DNA of 64,000 nt from Brasilonema angustatum HA4187-MV1 (lineage in GTDB: Bacteria > Cyanobacteriota > Cyanobacteriia > Cyanobacteriales > Nostocaceae): positions 1-64,000 of the forward strand of contig JAHHGV010000003.1 of the NCBI GenBank assembly GCA_019359695.1, read 5' to 3'. The translations under genes and the position numbers were made by a program. Positions 8,727-16,959 of the stretch are shown here, piece after piece; the stretch's first letter is position 1; the number at the start of each line of letters is the position of its first letter. Below the pieces are notes generated by a model. That model had not been told where the DNA came from. It saw nothing but the letters and a program-made list of their open reading frames with translations, and did not search any database.

Positions 8727-9743
8727 ATGGAACAGTTTTTTTTACTTGTTTTTCTCGCTCTAGGTGGTTCTGCCTTAGCTGGTTCTGCCAAAGTTGTGAA
8801 TCAGGGAAATGAAGCCTTGGTGGAACGCTTAGGAAGCTATAACAAAAAGTTAGAACCAGGACTTAGTTTTCTCGTTCCCTTTTTTGATCGGGTTGTCTTC
8901 CGCGAAACTATCCGAGAAAAAGTTTTAGATATCCCGCCTCAACAATGCATCACCCGTGATAACGTGTCAATTACCGCTGATGCAGTGGTTTACTGGCGCA
9001 TTATGGATATGGAGAAAGCCTACTACAAAGTGGAAAATCTCCAGGCGGCGATGGTTAATTTGGTGCTGACTCAAATTCGTGCCGAAATGGGCAAATTGGA
9101 ATTGGATGAAACTTTTACCGCCCGTTCTCAAATTAATGAAATGTTATTGCATGACTTAGATATTGCAACTGATCCTTGGGGCGTGAAAGTGACGCGGGTG
9201 GAACTGCGCGATATTATCCCGTCACAAGCTGTTACGGAGTCGATGGAATTGCAAATGTCGGCGGAACGTCGTAAACGAGCAGCAATTTTAACTTCCGAAG
9301 GCGATCGCGAATCAGCCGTCAATAGCGCCAGAGGTAAAGCTGACGCCCAAGTTCTGGACGCAGAAGCCCGTCAAAAAGCGGTCATTTTGCAAGCAGAAGC
9401 AGAACAAAAAGCAATCATTCTCAAAGCACAAGCCGAACGCCAGCAGCAAGTTCTGAAGGCGCAGGCGATCGCCGAATCTGCAGATATCATTGCCCAAAAA
9501 ATGAAAAATGATCCTGTTGCTTACCAAGCTTTAGAAGTTCTGCTTGCCTTGGGTTACATGGATATGGGCGCGACAATTGGCAAAAGCGATAGTAGCAAGG
9601 TTATGTTTATGGATCCGCGCACCATACCCGCTACCTTGGAAGGTATACGCTCGATTGTCTCAGAAGGTCAAACAACTGACTCAAATATTCCGTATACAGG
9701 GGAAGTGTCTCCAGGAAATAATAATAATCATCGCTCTAGCTAG
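8727..9743 (+). CDS. SPFH/stomatin-like protein (paraslipin)
   Basis: A 338-residue membrane-anchored SPFH protein. An N-terminal hydrophobic segment (residues 1-20) is followed by the band-7 domain at about 25-190 ([35 protein letters not shown]). A long Ala/Glu-rich coiled coil occupies about 190-260, and the C-terminus ends in VMFMDP plus a disordered Asn-rich tail. These proteins form large oligomers that scaffold membrane domains and modulate proteases. It pairs with the NfeD gene upstream. Length and motifs match the paraslipin/STOML2 group. Confidence 0.92.
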   Translation: MEQFFLLVFLALGGSALAGSAKVVNQGNEALVERLGSYNKKLEPGLSFLVPFFDRVVFRETIREKVLDIPPQQCITRDNVSITADAVVYWRIMDMEKAYYKVENLQAAMVNLVLTQIRAEMGKLELDETFTARSQINEMLLHDLDIATDPWGVKVTRVELRDIIPSQAVTESMELQMSAERRKRAAILTSEGDRESAVNSARGKADAQVLDAEARQKAVILQAEAEQKAIILKAQAERQQQVLKAQAIAESADIIAQKMKNDPVAYQALEVLLALGYMDMGATIGKSDSSKVMFMDPRTIPATLEGIRSIVSEGQTTDSNIPYTGEVSPGNNNNHRSS

Positions 9744-9754
9744 AATGAGGCGAG

Positions 9755-9843
9755 TGGAGAGCAAGGGAGCAAGGGAGCAGGGGAGCAGGGAGAGAACTCT
9801 GAACCCTTGACTCTTGACTAATGACTAATGACTAATGACTAAT
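9755..9843. repeat. Tandem repeats GGGAGCA and TAATGAC
   Basis: Short repeats lie between the SPFH gene and the convergent Fur-family gene. GGGAGCA-type units cover about 9765-9790 and TAATGAC units about 9818-9842. The last unit overlaps the stop end of the regulator gene. No clear terminator hairpin is visible. Confidence 0.7.
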
Positions 9844-10240
9844 CACCAGTTTGAGCTAATTGGCATTGAGTACACAAACCGAAAAATTCTAGAGTGTGGT
9901 AAAAAATCTTAAACTTGTGTGTAGACTGTAATTGACCCTCTAGGTCATGGACGGGACATTGATTAATCGGGATGGAAGCACCGCACTGTAGACAAGTCAG
10001 GTGGTGCTTGTCTTGCTGGGCTAAGTTGTAGAGGGCTTCACCGTTAGCCAATGTCCGCACTTGCACCAGACCTTCAAGTTTTAAGGATTCTAATGAGCGG
10101 TAAACTGTTGCCAGACCCATGCTTTGGTTACGGTTACGTAACTCGACATAAATATCTTGGGCGGAAATGCCTTGTTTAATGGTTTTAAGCAAGTTTAGAA
10201 TACGCTCTTGACTGCGGGTGCGTACGGCTCTCATAGACAA
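9839..10240 (-). CDS. zur: Fur-family regulator, Zur/FurB-like
   Basis: A 133-residue metal-responsive repressor. The winged helix occupies residues 5-80 (SAQDIYVELRNRNQSMGLATVYRSLESL). The dimerisation domain has HHLTCLQCG and CTQCQ, two CxxC pairs that form the structural zinc site. From memory it matches Anabaena FurB (Zur, All2473) far better than FurA or FurC, so zinc homeostasis and DNA protection are the likely role. The start ATG at 10240 could also be one of the internal Met residues. Divergent from purS. Confidence 0.85.
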   Translation of the reverse strand: MSMRAVRTRSQERILNLLKTIKQGISAQDIYVELRNRNQSMGLATVYRSLESLKLEGLVQVRTLANGEALYNLAQQDKHHLTCLQCGASIPINQCPVHDLEGQLQSTHKFKIFYHTLEFFGLCTQCQLAQTGD

Positions 10241-10398
10241 TTAGTATAGTAATAAAACGCCAATTCTATTTGAAAAAGTTTATTTGAAGGTATTCTCCTG
10301 CTTAACTTTTAGCTTAACTCTCATAACTTGTCCTCCTATTGTCGCCCAATTGGGACAGAAAGATATAGTATGAGCTTAGCAGTATTCAGCGAAAGCCA

Positions 10399-10677
10399 GT
10401 GCAAAGGAAGTATCTAGCCAAAATTTTTGTCACTCTGCGTCCTTCAGTTCTAGATCCAGCTGGAGTCGCAGTACAATCTGGGCTGAAGCAAATGGGATAC
10501 GATGATGTTGAGCAGGTGCGGATTGGCAAGTACATTGAAGTCACTCTCATCTCAACCGATGAAGATACAGCCCGTCAGAACTTAGATCGGATGTGTGATC
10601 AAATGCTTGCAAATCCAGTCATAGAAAATTATCGCTTTGATTTAATAGAGGTTGAGTCACAGACGGGAGTGTATTAA
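10399..10677 (+). CDS. purS: Phosphoribosylformylglycinamidine synthase subunit PurS
   Basis: A 92-residue small subunit of the FGAM synthase complex (PurS-PurQ-PurL), step four of purine synthesis. The sequence KIFVTLRPSVLDPAGVAVQSGLKQMGY and the terminal FDLIEVE are diagnostic. Translation begins at GTG 10399; no in-frame ATG fits the family N-terminus. purQ follows 166 bp downstream. The gap contains a short repeat of the GGGAAACCCTC type at about 10788. Confidence 0.95.
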   Translation: MQRKYLAKIFVTLRPSVLDPAGVAVQSGLKQMGYDDVEQVRIGKYIEVTLISTDEDTARQNLDRMCDQMLANPVIENYRFDLIEVESQTGVY

Positions 10678-10843
10678 TCTGTTTTTTCAGAGTCACTAGT
10701 CCTTTGTCCTTCGTCCTTGGTTTTATAAGCTTCGAGGAATGACACATGTCTACTGGCTAATGACTTATGAACGCCAGATACCTCTGTCGGGAAACCCTCA
10801 TCAAGTACTGGCTCCTAATAACTAATGACTAGTGACTAATAAC

Positions 10844-11518
10844 ATGAAATTTGGGGTTGTTGTTTTTCCGGGTTCTAATTGCGATCGCGACGTTGCTTAT
10901 GTAACAAAAGACTTGCTGCAGCAACCAACTCGCATGATTTGGCATCAAGAAACTGATATTTCTGATGTGGATATCATGATTATACCAGGTGGGTTTAGCT
11001 ACGGGGATTATTTACGCTGTGGTGCGATCGCCCGCTTTTCACCTGTTATGCAGCAAGTCGTTGAACACGCTCAAAAGGGCAAACTTGTTCTCGGTATTTG
11101 CAACGGTTTTCAAGTATTAACTGAGGCAGGGTTGTTACCAGGAGCGTTGGTGAAGAATCGGGATTTGCATTTTATATGCGATCGCGTTCCTGTGAAAGTC
11201 GAGCGCACAGACCTTCAGTGGACGCAAGGTTATCAAAAAGGTGAAATTATTACTTTGCCCATTGCTCACGGGGAAGGGCAATATTACGCAGATGAATCTA
11301 CATTATCAGAGATTGAAAATAACGCTCAAGTCCTGTTTCGCTACGAGGGAGATAATCCCAACGGCTCAGTGAACAACATAGCCGGGATTTGCAACCGTCA
11401 AGGAAACGTGTTGGGAATGATGCCGCACCCAGAAAGAGCGTCTGACTCGATGCTGGGCGGTAGCGATGGGTTGAAGTTGTTCCAGGGGTTGTTGGAGAAA
11501 GTGGCGGCGTTGGTGTAG
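10844..11518 (+). CDS. purQ: Phosphoribosylformylglycinamidine synthase glutaminase subunit PurQ
   Basis: A class-I glutamine amidotransferase of 224 residues that supplies ammonia to PurL. I chose ATG 10844 (MKFGVVVFPGSNCDRD), the usual PurQ N-terminus, over a GTG four codons upstream. The nucleophile Cys is in LGICNGFQ, and the His/Glu pair is in MMPHPERA. It is the normal bacterial small form. It forms a likely operon with purS. Confidence 0.95.
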   Translation: MKFGVVVFPGSNCDRDVAYVTKDLLQQPTRMIWHQETDISDVDIMIIPGGFSYGDYLRCGAIARFSPVMQQVVEHAQKGKLVLGICNGFQVLTEAGLLPGALVKNRDLHFICDRVPVKVERTDLQWTQGYQKGEIITLPIAHGEGQYYADESTLSEIENNAQVLFRYEGDNPNGSVNNIAGICNRQGNVLGMMPHPERASDSMLGGSDGLKLFQGLLEKVAALV

Positions 11519-11600
11519 AAAGAGTGGGGACACAGAGTTGCTGTGTTCTTGTTTAGTCCATTAAAATGGACTTCGCCTATAAGCGGCGGGACTTATAGTC

Positions 11601-12041
11601 CTAGGCGGACGATAACGGAGTGAAAAAAAATGATTCTTTAAAATCTTTTACTGATTGTTGAATATTCTCTAATTCTTTTGAGAGCCTCTCAATTTCCTTT
11701 TGAGAATTTTGATAAGCTTCTCGCCATTCTGATGCCATTGCTTTGTATTTTTCCAATTCCGCTTCTGTTACAACATTTTGAGCAGATTTTTCTGCATCCT
11801 TTTTTTATTCTTGATTTTCTTTCTTTAACCCTTGCGCTACTTCTTGCCAAACTTCTGCTATAGCCTTGTACTTAGCTACTTCTTCTGGTGTTGTAGCGGT
11901 GTTGGCTTTTTTTCTCGTCAACGCTGGCTAGTTTTATTCGATGATGCCTTATCTCTACCAAATTCCCGCTCTTCAAATTTACGCCGAAAATTGGTAACTT
12001 CAAGTGCTGTTCACAGCGTTCATGCCCACTCACAGCCATAA
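11601..12041 (-). pseudogene. Decayed gene for a duplicated-helix (coiled-coil) protein
   Basis: Read on the minus strand, 12041-11900 begins MAVSGHERCEQHLK but shifts frame at least twice. The clear downstream part has TPEEVAKYKAIAEVWQEVAQ, then a TAA stop at about 11812, and continues in the same frame with TEAELEKYKAMASEWREAYQ and a long charged helix to a stop at 11601. The two 20-residue motifs are an internal duplication. The stop lies in an A-rich run. I do not recognise the family. At least three lesions make a functional full-length product unlikely. Confidence 0.65.
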
Positions 12042-12071
12042 TTAAACTAGGAAGTAATTTAAGTATTATTT

Positions 12072-12401
12072 ATGGAAGCTCATAGCGTGGGAAATAATAA
12101 CAATGAAATACCACCATTACTCCCAGAGGCTGATAGAGAAGAGTTAGAAGGTGTTGTACAGGTGTTAGCCAACGTAACTAAGCTCCCTGTTGAAGTGGTT
12201 AAGCCACATTTTGATGCGTTGCTTTCGCAGTTGATGAAATCAAAACAGGAGCAACCATTTTACAAAACTGTAACGGCTGATGAGTGGATAACAGCTTTTC
12301 GGGAATGGGCACAGAGCCATAGGCGAGATACGCCCTTGCTATCAGAGTATGCTTTAAGTCGGGCAGGAATATACGATGATGACGAGGACGAAAATATTTA
12401 G
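12072..12401 (+). CDS. Putative antitoxin partner of PIN toxin
   Basis: A 109-residue acidic protein of unknown family with helical segments (EELEGVVQVLANVTKLPVE, EWITAFREWAQSH) and an acidic tail DDDEDENI. Its stop codon TAG is immediately followed by the GTG start of a PIN-domain gene. That zero-gap arrangement is typical of toxin-antitoxin pairs. No DNA-binding fold is obvious. The antitoxin role is inferred from context. Confidence 0.65.
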   Translation: MEAHSVGNNNNEIPPLLPEADREELEGVVQVLANVTKLPVEVVKPHFDALLSQLMKSKQEQPFYKTVTADEWITAFREWAQSHRRDTPLLSEYALSRAGIYDDDEDENI

Positions 12402-12863
12402 GTGACTTATCTTGTAGATACAAACTTATTGCTACTAAGTGTGCAGCCACACCACCCAATGTATGCAGATACACTGAACGCAATCTCAACTTTACGAGCA
12501 GCAGGTGAAGACCTTTTTATTACCTCGCAAAATCTTATAGAGTTTTGGCGGAGTGCAACACGCCCTGCGCAAAGAAATGGCTTGGGCTTAACCACAGCCG
12601 AAGCCAGAACGGAACTGGAACGTTTAGAAGGATTGTTCTTGGTACTGCCAGATGTACCTGAGATTTATTTAGAGTGGAAGCGATTAATTTTACAGTATGG
12701 GGTAGTGGGGGTAAATGTCCATGATGCTAGGCTTGTAGCCTCAATGTTAGTCCATAGCCTAACCCACATCTTAACTTTCAACGTTAGAGACTTTAACCGC
12801 TACGCTTCTGAGATCACGGCTATGAACCCAAATGGTTGGCACGCGAGCTGGTTTACCCAATAG
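12402..12863 (+). CDS. PIN-domain ribonuclease toxin (VapC-like)
   Basis: A 153-residue PIN nuclease. Catalytic acidic residues appear in order: D6 in YLVDTN, E47 in NLIEFW, D in NVHDARL near 108, and the TFNVRDF motif near 125. Such toxins cut tRNA or rRNA when freed from the antitoxin. It begins with GTG directly after the upstream gene's stop, indicating translational coupling. The PIN motif residues I checked are present, so the toxin is probably functional. Confidence 0.85.
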   Translation: MTYLVDTNLLLLSVQPHHPMYADTLNAISTLRAAGEDLFITSQNLIEFWRSATRPAQRNGLGLTTAEARTELERLEGLFLVLPDVPEIYLEWKRLILQYGVVGVNVHDARLVASMLVHSLTHILTFNVRDFNRYASEITAMNPNGWHASWFTQ

Positions 12864-12867
12864 TCGG

Positions 12868-12942
12868 TTACTCTGGGGTTCAGAACGAGCAGAACGGTTA
12901 GCTGCACAACTCAGGACAGCAGGAATTGAGCCTGAGATTTAA
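12868..12942 (+). pseudogene. C-terminal fragment of a Uma2-type endonuclease gene
   Basis: An open stretch reading LWGSERAERLAAQLRTAGIEPEI then TAA. This matches the usual C-terminus of cyanobacterial Uma2 family (PD-(D/E)xK-like) proteins. Nothing upstream continues it, so it is a leftover tail fused to the end of the PIN gene region. Confidence 0.5.
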
Positions 12943-13069
12943 CAGACAATGACAGTTAATCCCATGCGATTTTACGGGCTGCAAGTTTGCCCACAGCATT
13001 GCTGAAAATGTAGATAGGGACTGGGTATAGCCAAAGTCAAAGTCTCATAGGCAAAAGTTAAACCAGTTA

Positions 13070-13256
13070 TCAATTACCAGTTATCAGTTATCAATTGTTT
13101 AGTGTTCACTGTTTAGTGTTCACTGTTCACCCTCCGGGGAGAACCTCCGGTTCCGCTAGCCCCTAAGGGAGCCGGAGCTAACGCGCTCCGCCAGATGCCT
13201 CTGTCGGGAAACCCTCCTGCAGCACTGGACTCACTGTTCACTGTTCACTGTTAAAC
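13070..13256. repeat. Composite intergenic repeat
   Basis: TTATCAATTACCAG- and TTCACTGTTTAG-type tandem units flank a block containing CCGGTTCCGCTAGCCCCTAA and CTGTCGGGAAACCCTCCTGC. The same block, inverted, occurs at 35787-35920. A related GGAGGGTTTCCCGACAGAGG piece is in 43986-44236. Confidence 0.75.
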
Positions 13257-13282
13257 AAGAGTGTTTTTAACCTTGCGGGTTC

Positions 13283-13323
13283 AACAGTTCCTAAGGCGGG
13301 ATAAACTCGCCTTAAGAACTGTT
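13283..13323. terminator. Hairpin downstream of psaD
   Basis: AACAGTTCCTAAGGCG at 13283-13298 faces CGCCTTAAGAACTGTT at 13308-13323, a 16-bp stem with one mismatch. It lies about 60 nt beyond the psaD stop on the minus strand. No strong U-run follows on that strand, so it may stabilise the mRNA 3' end more than terminate it. Confidence 0.5.
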
Positions 13324-13381
13324 TCACTTTTTACTTTCCGCGCTTCCCAATCCCTAATTTTCTTATTTTTAGTAAATAGTG

Positions 13382-13804
13382 CTAAGCGTCGTAAGTAGCT
13401 GTCCCGCTAAACTTAACTTGAGCAGGACTGGGATTTGCACCGATATTGCGGTTTACATAACGTACTTTATCACGACCTTCCTTCACTTTTTCTGGGAAAG
13501 TACCATCAGCCGGGTGTATAGCCTGAGTTTCTCCGTTAGGATAAATCCGGTAAACTTTGTAGTCTGTAATTTTCAATTTCCGCAATACCTGACCGCCCAA
13601 ATAGATGCCGTACTCCTTACGAGGCAAATACAGCACGTTTTCACCTTGGCGCATAATGGCGGTACCGCCTGTTGGCAGTTCAAATGGTTGCTCTTTGGGG
13701 CTAGTCCAAGTGATGGCGTACTTTTCTTCCAGTTCTGCTTTCTTAAGCAAGCCGCCAGTGCTGCCACCAAATACCGGAGTTTGTCCAGAAAGTTTTTCTG
13801 CCAT
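13382..13804 (-). CDS. psaD: Photosystem I reaction center subunit II
   Basis: A 140-residue stromal subunit that docks ferredoxin and stabilises PsaC on photosystem I. I start it at ATG 13804 ([18 protein letters not shown]), the conserved cyanobacterial N-terminus; the 17 extra codons upstream are not coding. Hallmarks are [22 protein letters not shown]-like [14 protein letters not shown], and the Lys-rich C-terminal part around [10 protein letters not shown]. Monocistronic, as usual. Confidence 0.97.
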   Translation of the reverse strand: MAEKLSGQTPVFGGSTGGLLKKAELEEKYAITWTSPKEQPFELPTGGTAIMRQGENVLYLPRKEYGIYLGGQVLRKLKITDYKVYRIYPNGETQAIHPADGTFPEKVKEGRDKVRYVNRNIGANPSPAQVKFSGTATYDA

Positions 13805-13905
13805 AAAGTTTCTCTCAACGTTTTTACGGCATCCTATCACTGCAACAAGGGTCATGTTGCGATCGCGTTATAGTCTGTAACAGTTATTAGTCTATTAATC
13901 ATTAT

Positions 13906-15942
13906 TTATGAGTCTTTAGCTGAAATAAAGGACTTTTTACTCTTGACTTTTGAGGACTTTTGCTCCTTACTACTCGAAATTATCGGTATGGTGAAGTGAA
14001 ACTGACTGCCCTGGTTTTTGCCATTTGATTTTGCCCAAATTTCTCCACCCCACCCATTGACAATTTGGCGGCAAATTGCTAGGCCAAGACCTGTGCCACC
14101 AGCGGTACGCCGCAGCGCTCCTTCTTCTTGATAGAAGCGGTCAAAAACGATTTCTAGAAGATGTGATTCAATACCGCGTCCAGTGTCTGCCACAGTCACT
14201 TCAACCATTTTCTTTCGGTTGCGTTCACCTTTAATGGTGATCTGCCCGTCTGCTGGTGTAAATTTGCAAGCATTGTCTACGAGTTTTGCCAGCACCTCCA
14301 CCAGCCAATCTCCATCAGCTTTGACCAAAGGGAGGTTTTTTGCCAGTTGAATTGTAATTTGGGGCACCTTTTGCGAAGCAAATCGGGTGCGAATGCGACT
14401 TAATGACAAATCCACACACTCTTGTAAAGTAAGGGATTCTGGATGCCATTCCACACGACCGCTTTCTAGATTGGAAAGCGTCAGGAAATCTTGTATGAGT
14501 TTGCGCATTCGTTCTGAGTCAGAAAGAGCAGTGTTTAGCATCACCTGCTGCAACTCTAACGGCATATCCGGTTCGCTAGCAAGACTTTCTAAGCATACCT
14601 GAATGGTAGACAAGGGGGTGCGAAGTTCGTGTCCAGTAATAGCTATCAAGTTGCTGCGAGTGCGGTCAAGGGCTTCCAACTGTTTGTTAAGATCTTCTAA
14701 GTTAGCATAAGCTTCTGCTTGAATAAGGGCGGCTCCCACTTGGGTGGCAATAGCTTCTACCAAGTCCAAATCCCCTGATTGCCAATCGTGTAAAATTTCG
14801 TTGCAGTAGTGCAGTTCAACGATACCCAATAATCGCCCCTGGTAGAATACCGGTTCCATCAGCCAAGAACGAATATCATACTTTTTGACGAGTTCCCCAA
14901 GTTCTTTAGAACTGGTAATGCGAACGTCCGTATGAGTATCAGTCAAATAAATTCCTTGGTTTTGGAGGACAACTTCCCTGAATAAGGGATTGTTTTCCAA
15001 CGACCAGGTTTTTTCCAACAAAGATGACACACCTGGACGCAAAAATTCATGTTCAATCAAGGCTTTGGCTTCTGTCTCTTGAGCGCGGTAGATTAGACAG
15101 CGACTAGCCTCTAAGTTTTGTCCTAGTTCTTGGGTTGCGATTTGGAGAATTTCGTGGGGGTCGAGCGATCGCCTGATCGCGGTGCTAATCGTATTGACCA
15201 AACGCTCCTTCCGTGCTTGAGCCGCGATGGAACGGTATGCTTTGTGCAATTTGTACTGACTAGCTTGGAGGTAAGTCACCAAACGCTGCACAAATGGGTC
15301 AGTGTCTATGTCGCAGGCATATTCGTTTGGCGATTGTACTTTTGTTTCGCTTGTATTCTCGCTTATCCCAAATCTCAAGCGTGCTTGCTGAATTTTGTCT
15401 GCCAGTTCTGGTCTGTAAACCAAAATCCTGTCTAATAATAATTCAGCTGCTTTGAGACTTACTCCCCGTTCTGCTGTCCAAATTCCTTCAAACCTACGCG
15501 CCGTGTCCATATCTAAACTTGGACTGATCTCCCGTAGTTGCTGATTTTTGCTAACAGAACCTATGCTCTCCCGGCAAACCAAGCAAGTTGCATAGTTTTG
15601 GGCAATGACTATCAAGTGCCATTCTTGAGTTAAGCCATCATCTGGTTCAAAAGCTACTTTCTCATAATGTTCCGAACTGTTGGTAAAATCCGTTTCGGGT
15701 GCTGATAATACGTATATTTGATTACTACGCTGAGCAAGCCGCTGATATCGATGAGCTTCTTGACGGTAAAATCGCTCTCTTTGGAAGCTCGCAATGACTA
15801 GAGGCTGCTCCAAAGTAGCAGCCAACACCTGGTCTTCCATCGCGTGGGAAAGCGCCGTTAGTGAAGCCTTGAAATATATTTGAGGTCTCAGGTGGGGTAG
15901 AGCCTGTAGCAGTTCACTCAGCACAGAAGTCGAAATGCTCAT
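13906..15942 (-). CDS. DICT-GAF hybrid-type sensor histidine kinase
   Basis: A 678-residue cytoplasmic histidine kinase started at ATG 15942 (MSISTSVLSELLQ). The N-terminal ~200 residues resemble the cyanobacterial DICT sensory domain. A GAF domain follows at about 245-415, then HisKA with the phospho-acceptor His in GHELRTPLS near residue 437. The ATPase domain has LVDNACKFTP, DTGRGI and GGTGLGLAI. No membrane helix or receiver is present and no response regulator is adjacent, so it is an orphan kinase. The ligand cannot be deduced. The polar Lys/Ser-rich tail is disordered. Confidence 0.9.
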   Translation of the reverse strand: MSISTSVLSELLQALPHLRPQIYFKASLTALSHAMEDQVLAATLEQPLVIASFQRERFYRQEAHRYQRLAQRSNQIYVLSAPETDFTNSSEHYEKVAFEPDDGLTQEWHLIVIAQNYATCLVCRESIGSVSKNQQLREISPSLDMDTARRFEGIWTAERGVSLKAAELLLDRILVYRPELADKIQQARLRFGISENTSETKVQSPNEYACDIDTDPFVQRLVTYLQASQYKLHKAYRSIAAQARKERLVNTISTAIRRSLDPHEILQIATQELGQNLEASRCLIYRAQETEAKALIEHEFLRPGVSSLLEKTWSLENNPLFREVVLQNQGIYLTDTHTDVRITSSKELGELVKKYDIRSWLMEPVFYQGRLLGIVELHYCNEILHDWQSGDLDLVEAIATQVGAALIQAEAYANLEDLNKQLEALDRTRSNLIAITGHELRTPLSTIQVCLESLASEPDMPLELQQVMLNTALSDSERMRKLIQDFLTLSNLESGRVEWHPESLTLQECVDLSLSRIRTRFASQKVPQITIQLAKNLPLVKADGDWLVEVLAKLVDNACKFTPADGQITIKGERNRKKMVEVTVADTGRGIESHLLEIVFDRFYQEEGALRRTAGGTGLGLAICRQIVNGWGGEIWAKSNGKNQGSQFHFTIPIISSSKEQKSSKVKSKKSFISAKDS

Positions 15943-15945
15943 CAA

Positions 15946-16959
15946 TTTTATAAAGGAGCCACAATCTGGACAAAATCCAAGTCACAGCTGCATTGTACAA
16001 ATTACAACGGACTCTCAACTGAATTAGATAGTTGCGATATGTAAAGAATGGTGAAAGACACGTTCAGAGTTTTGGCAGACGCAGCAATTTGTTTAAGATA
16101 CCGCAATACTTGGCTTACGGTTTTCCACCAACCAACTAAAGGCTGTTTTCGGAGTATCATAAGCATTTATTCATTTTCTGGCTCACCAACCTTGCGGTAT
16201 GGTGAGGGATTTCCAAAATCACTTTTTTTGAATTCCTGCCTCCACAACTCTTAACTAAACTAAGGAGCCTCGCCAGTTCTAGTGGAGGCATTTTTATTTT
16301 ACGCCCACCAGGTGCCCTATGTACCATGATGAATGCACATTTGTTTCCAGGAATTTGTCCAAAACTCTGCCCCTGCTCTTTGCTCTGGTCTTTTTAAGTT
16401 TTGTGTACCCCAGAAATCGCAAGAGGTATTACAGGTCAGGCGTTCGCTTCATCCAATGTTCACGCCCCAGTTTTCAGTTCAATTTGAAGAATTTCAACAA
16501 AAAATTTCTTCAAATTTTAAAAATCACGCATTATTCTCTGAATATAAATATTTTTGGTTCAAAAAGTTGCGTTTTGTAAAAAATTAATTTGTTTTTTCAT
16601 TTGATTGAGAAAAATTTTCAGTGGCAGTTTAAATAAGAAATGTTACGATGTTGTCTTTGTGCGGAAAAAGCGGCGATTTCGTTCTTCTTAACAAAGGGGT
16701 TTCTACATCTTGCCATTTTGAAGAAAAGCGGCTAACAAAACAAGTAGCAATCATAATTTTCAACTTTATTCATAAAATTTCTATAAAGTAAATATTTGTA
16801 AAGATTTTATGTTCAAGGTTTGACACATCTTTTGTTACTGACTGTATGTGATTATGATTTTTCCTCAATGGCTCAAATCTACATCTAAAGAGTGTCTTTC
16901 TTTCCTGTTGATGCTGTTGGTTTGATGAAAAACTAGACCTGTACACGGAATTTTGGCTG
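15946..16959. other. 1-kb intergenic region with one terminator-like hairpin
   Basis: AT-rich DNA without a convincing gene. A hairpin GCCTCGCCA...TAGTGGAGGC at about 16266-16290 is followed by TTTTTATTTT, which looks like a + strand intrinsic terminator. Because no gene precedes it on the + strand, an unannotated small RNA in roughly 16040-16300 is possible. Short frames at 16048-16254 and 16319-16587 have no family features. Confidence 0.4.

Noticed and set aside
16048-16587. Three short + strand frames
   Set aside because: AT-rich, Cys/Phe-biased products without family features.
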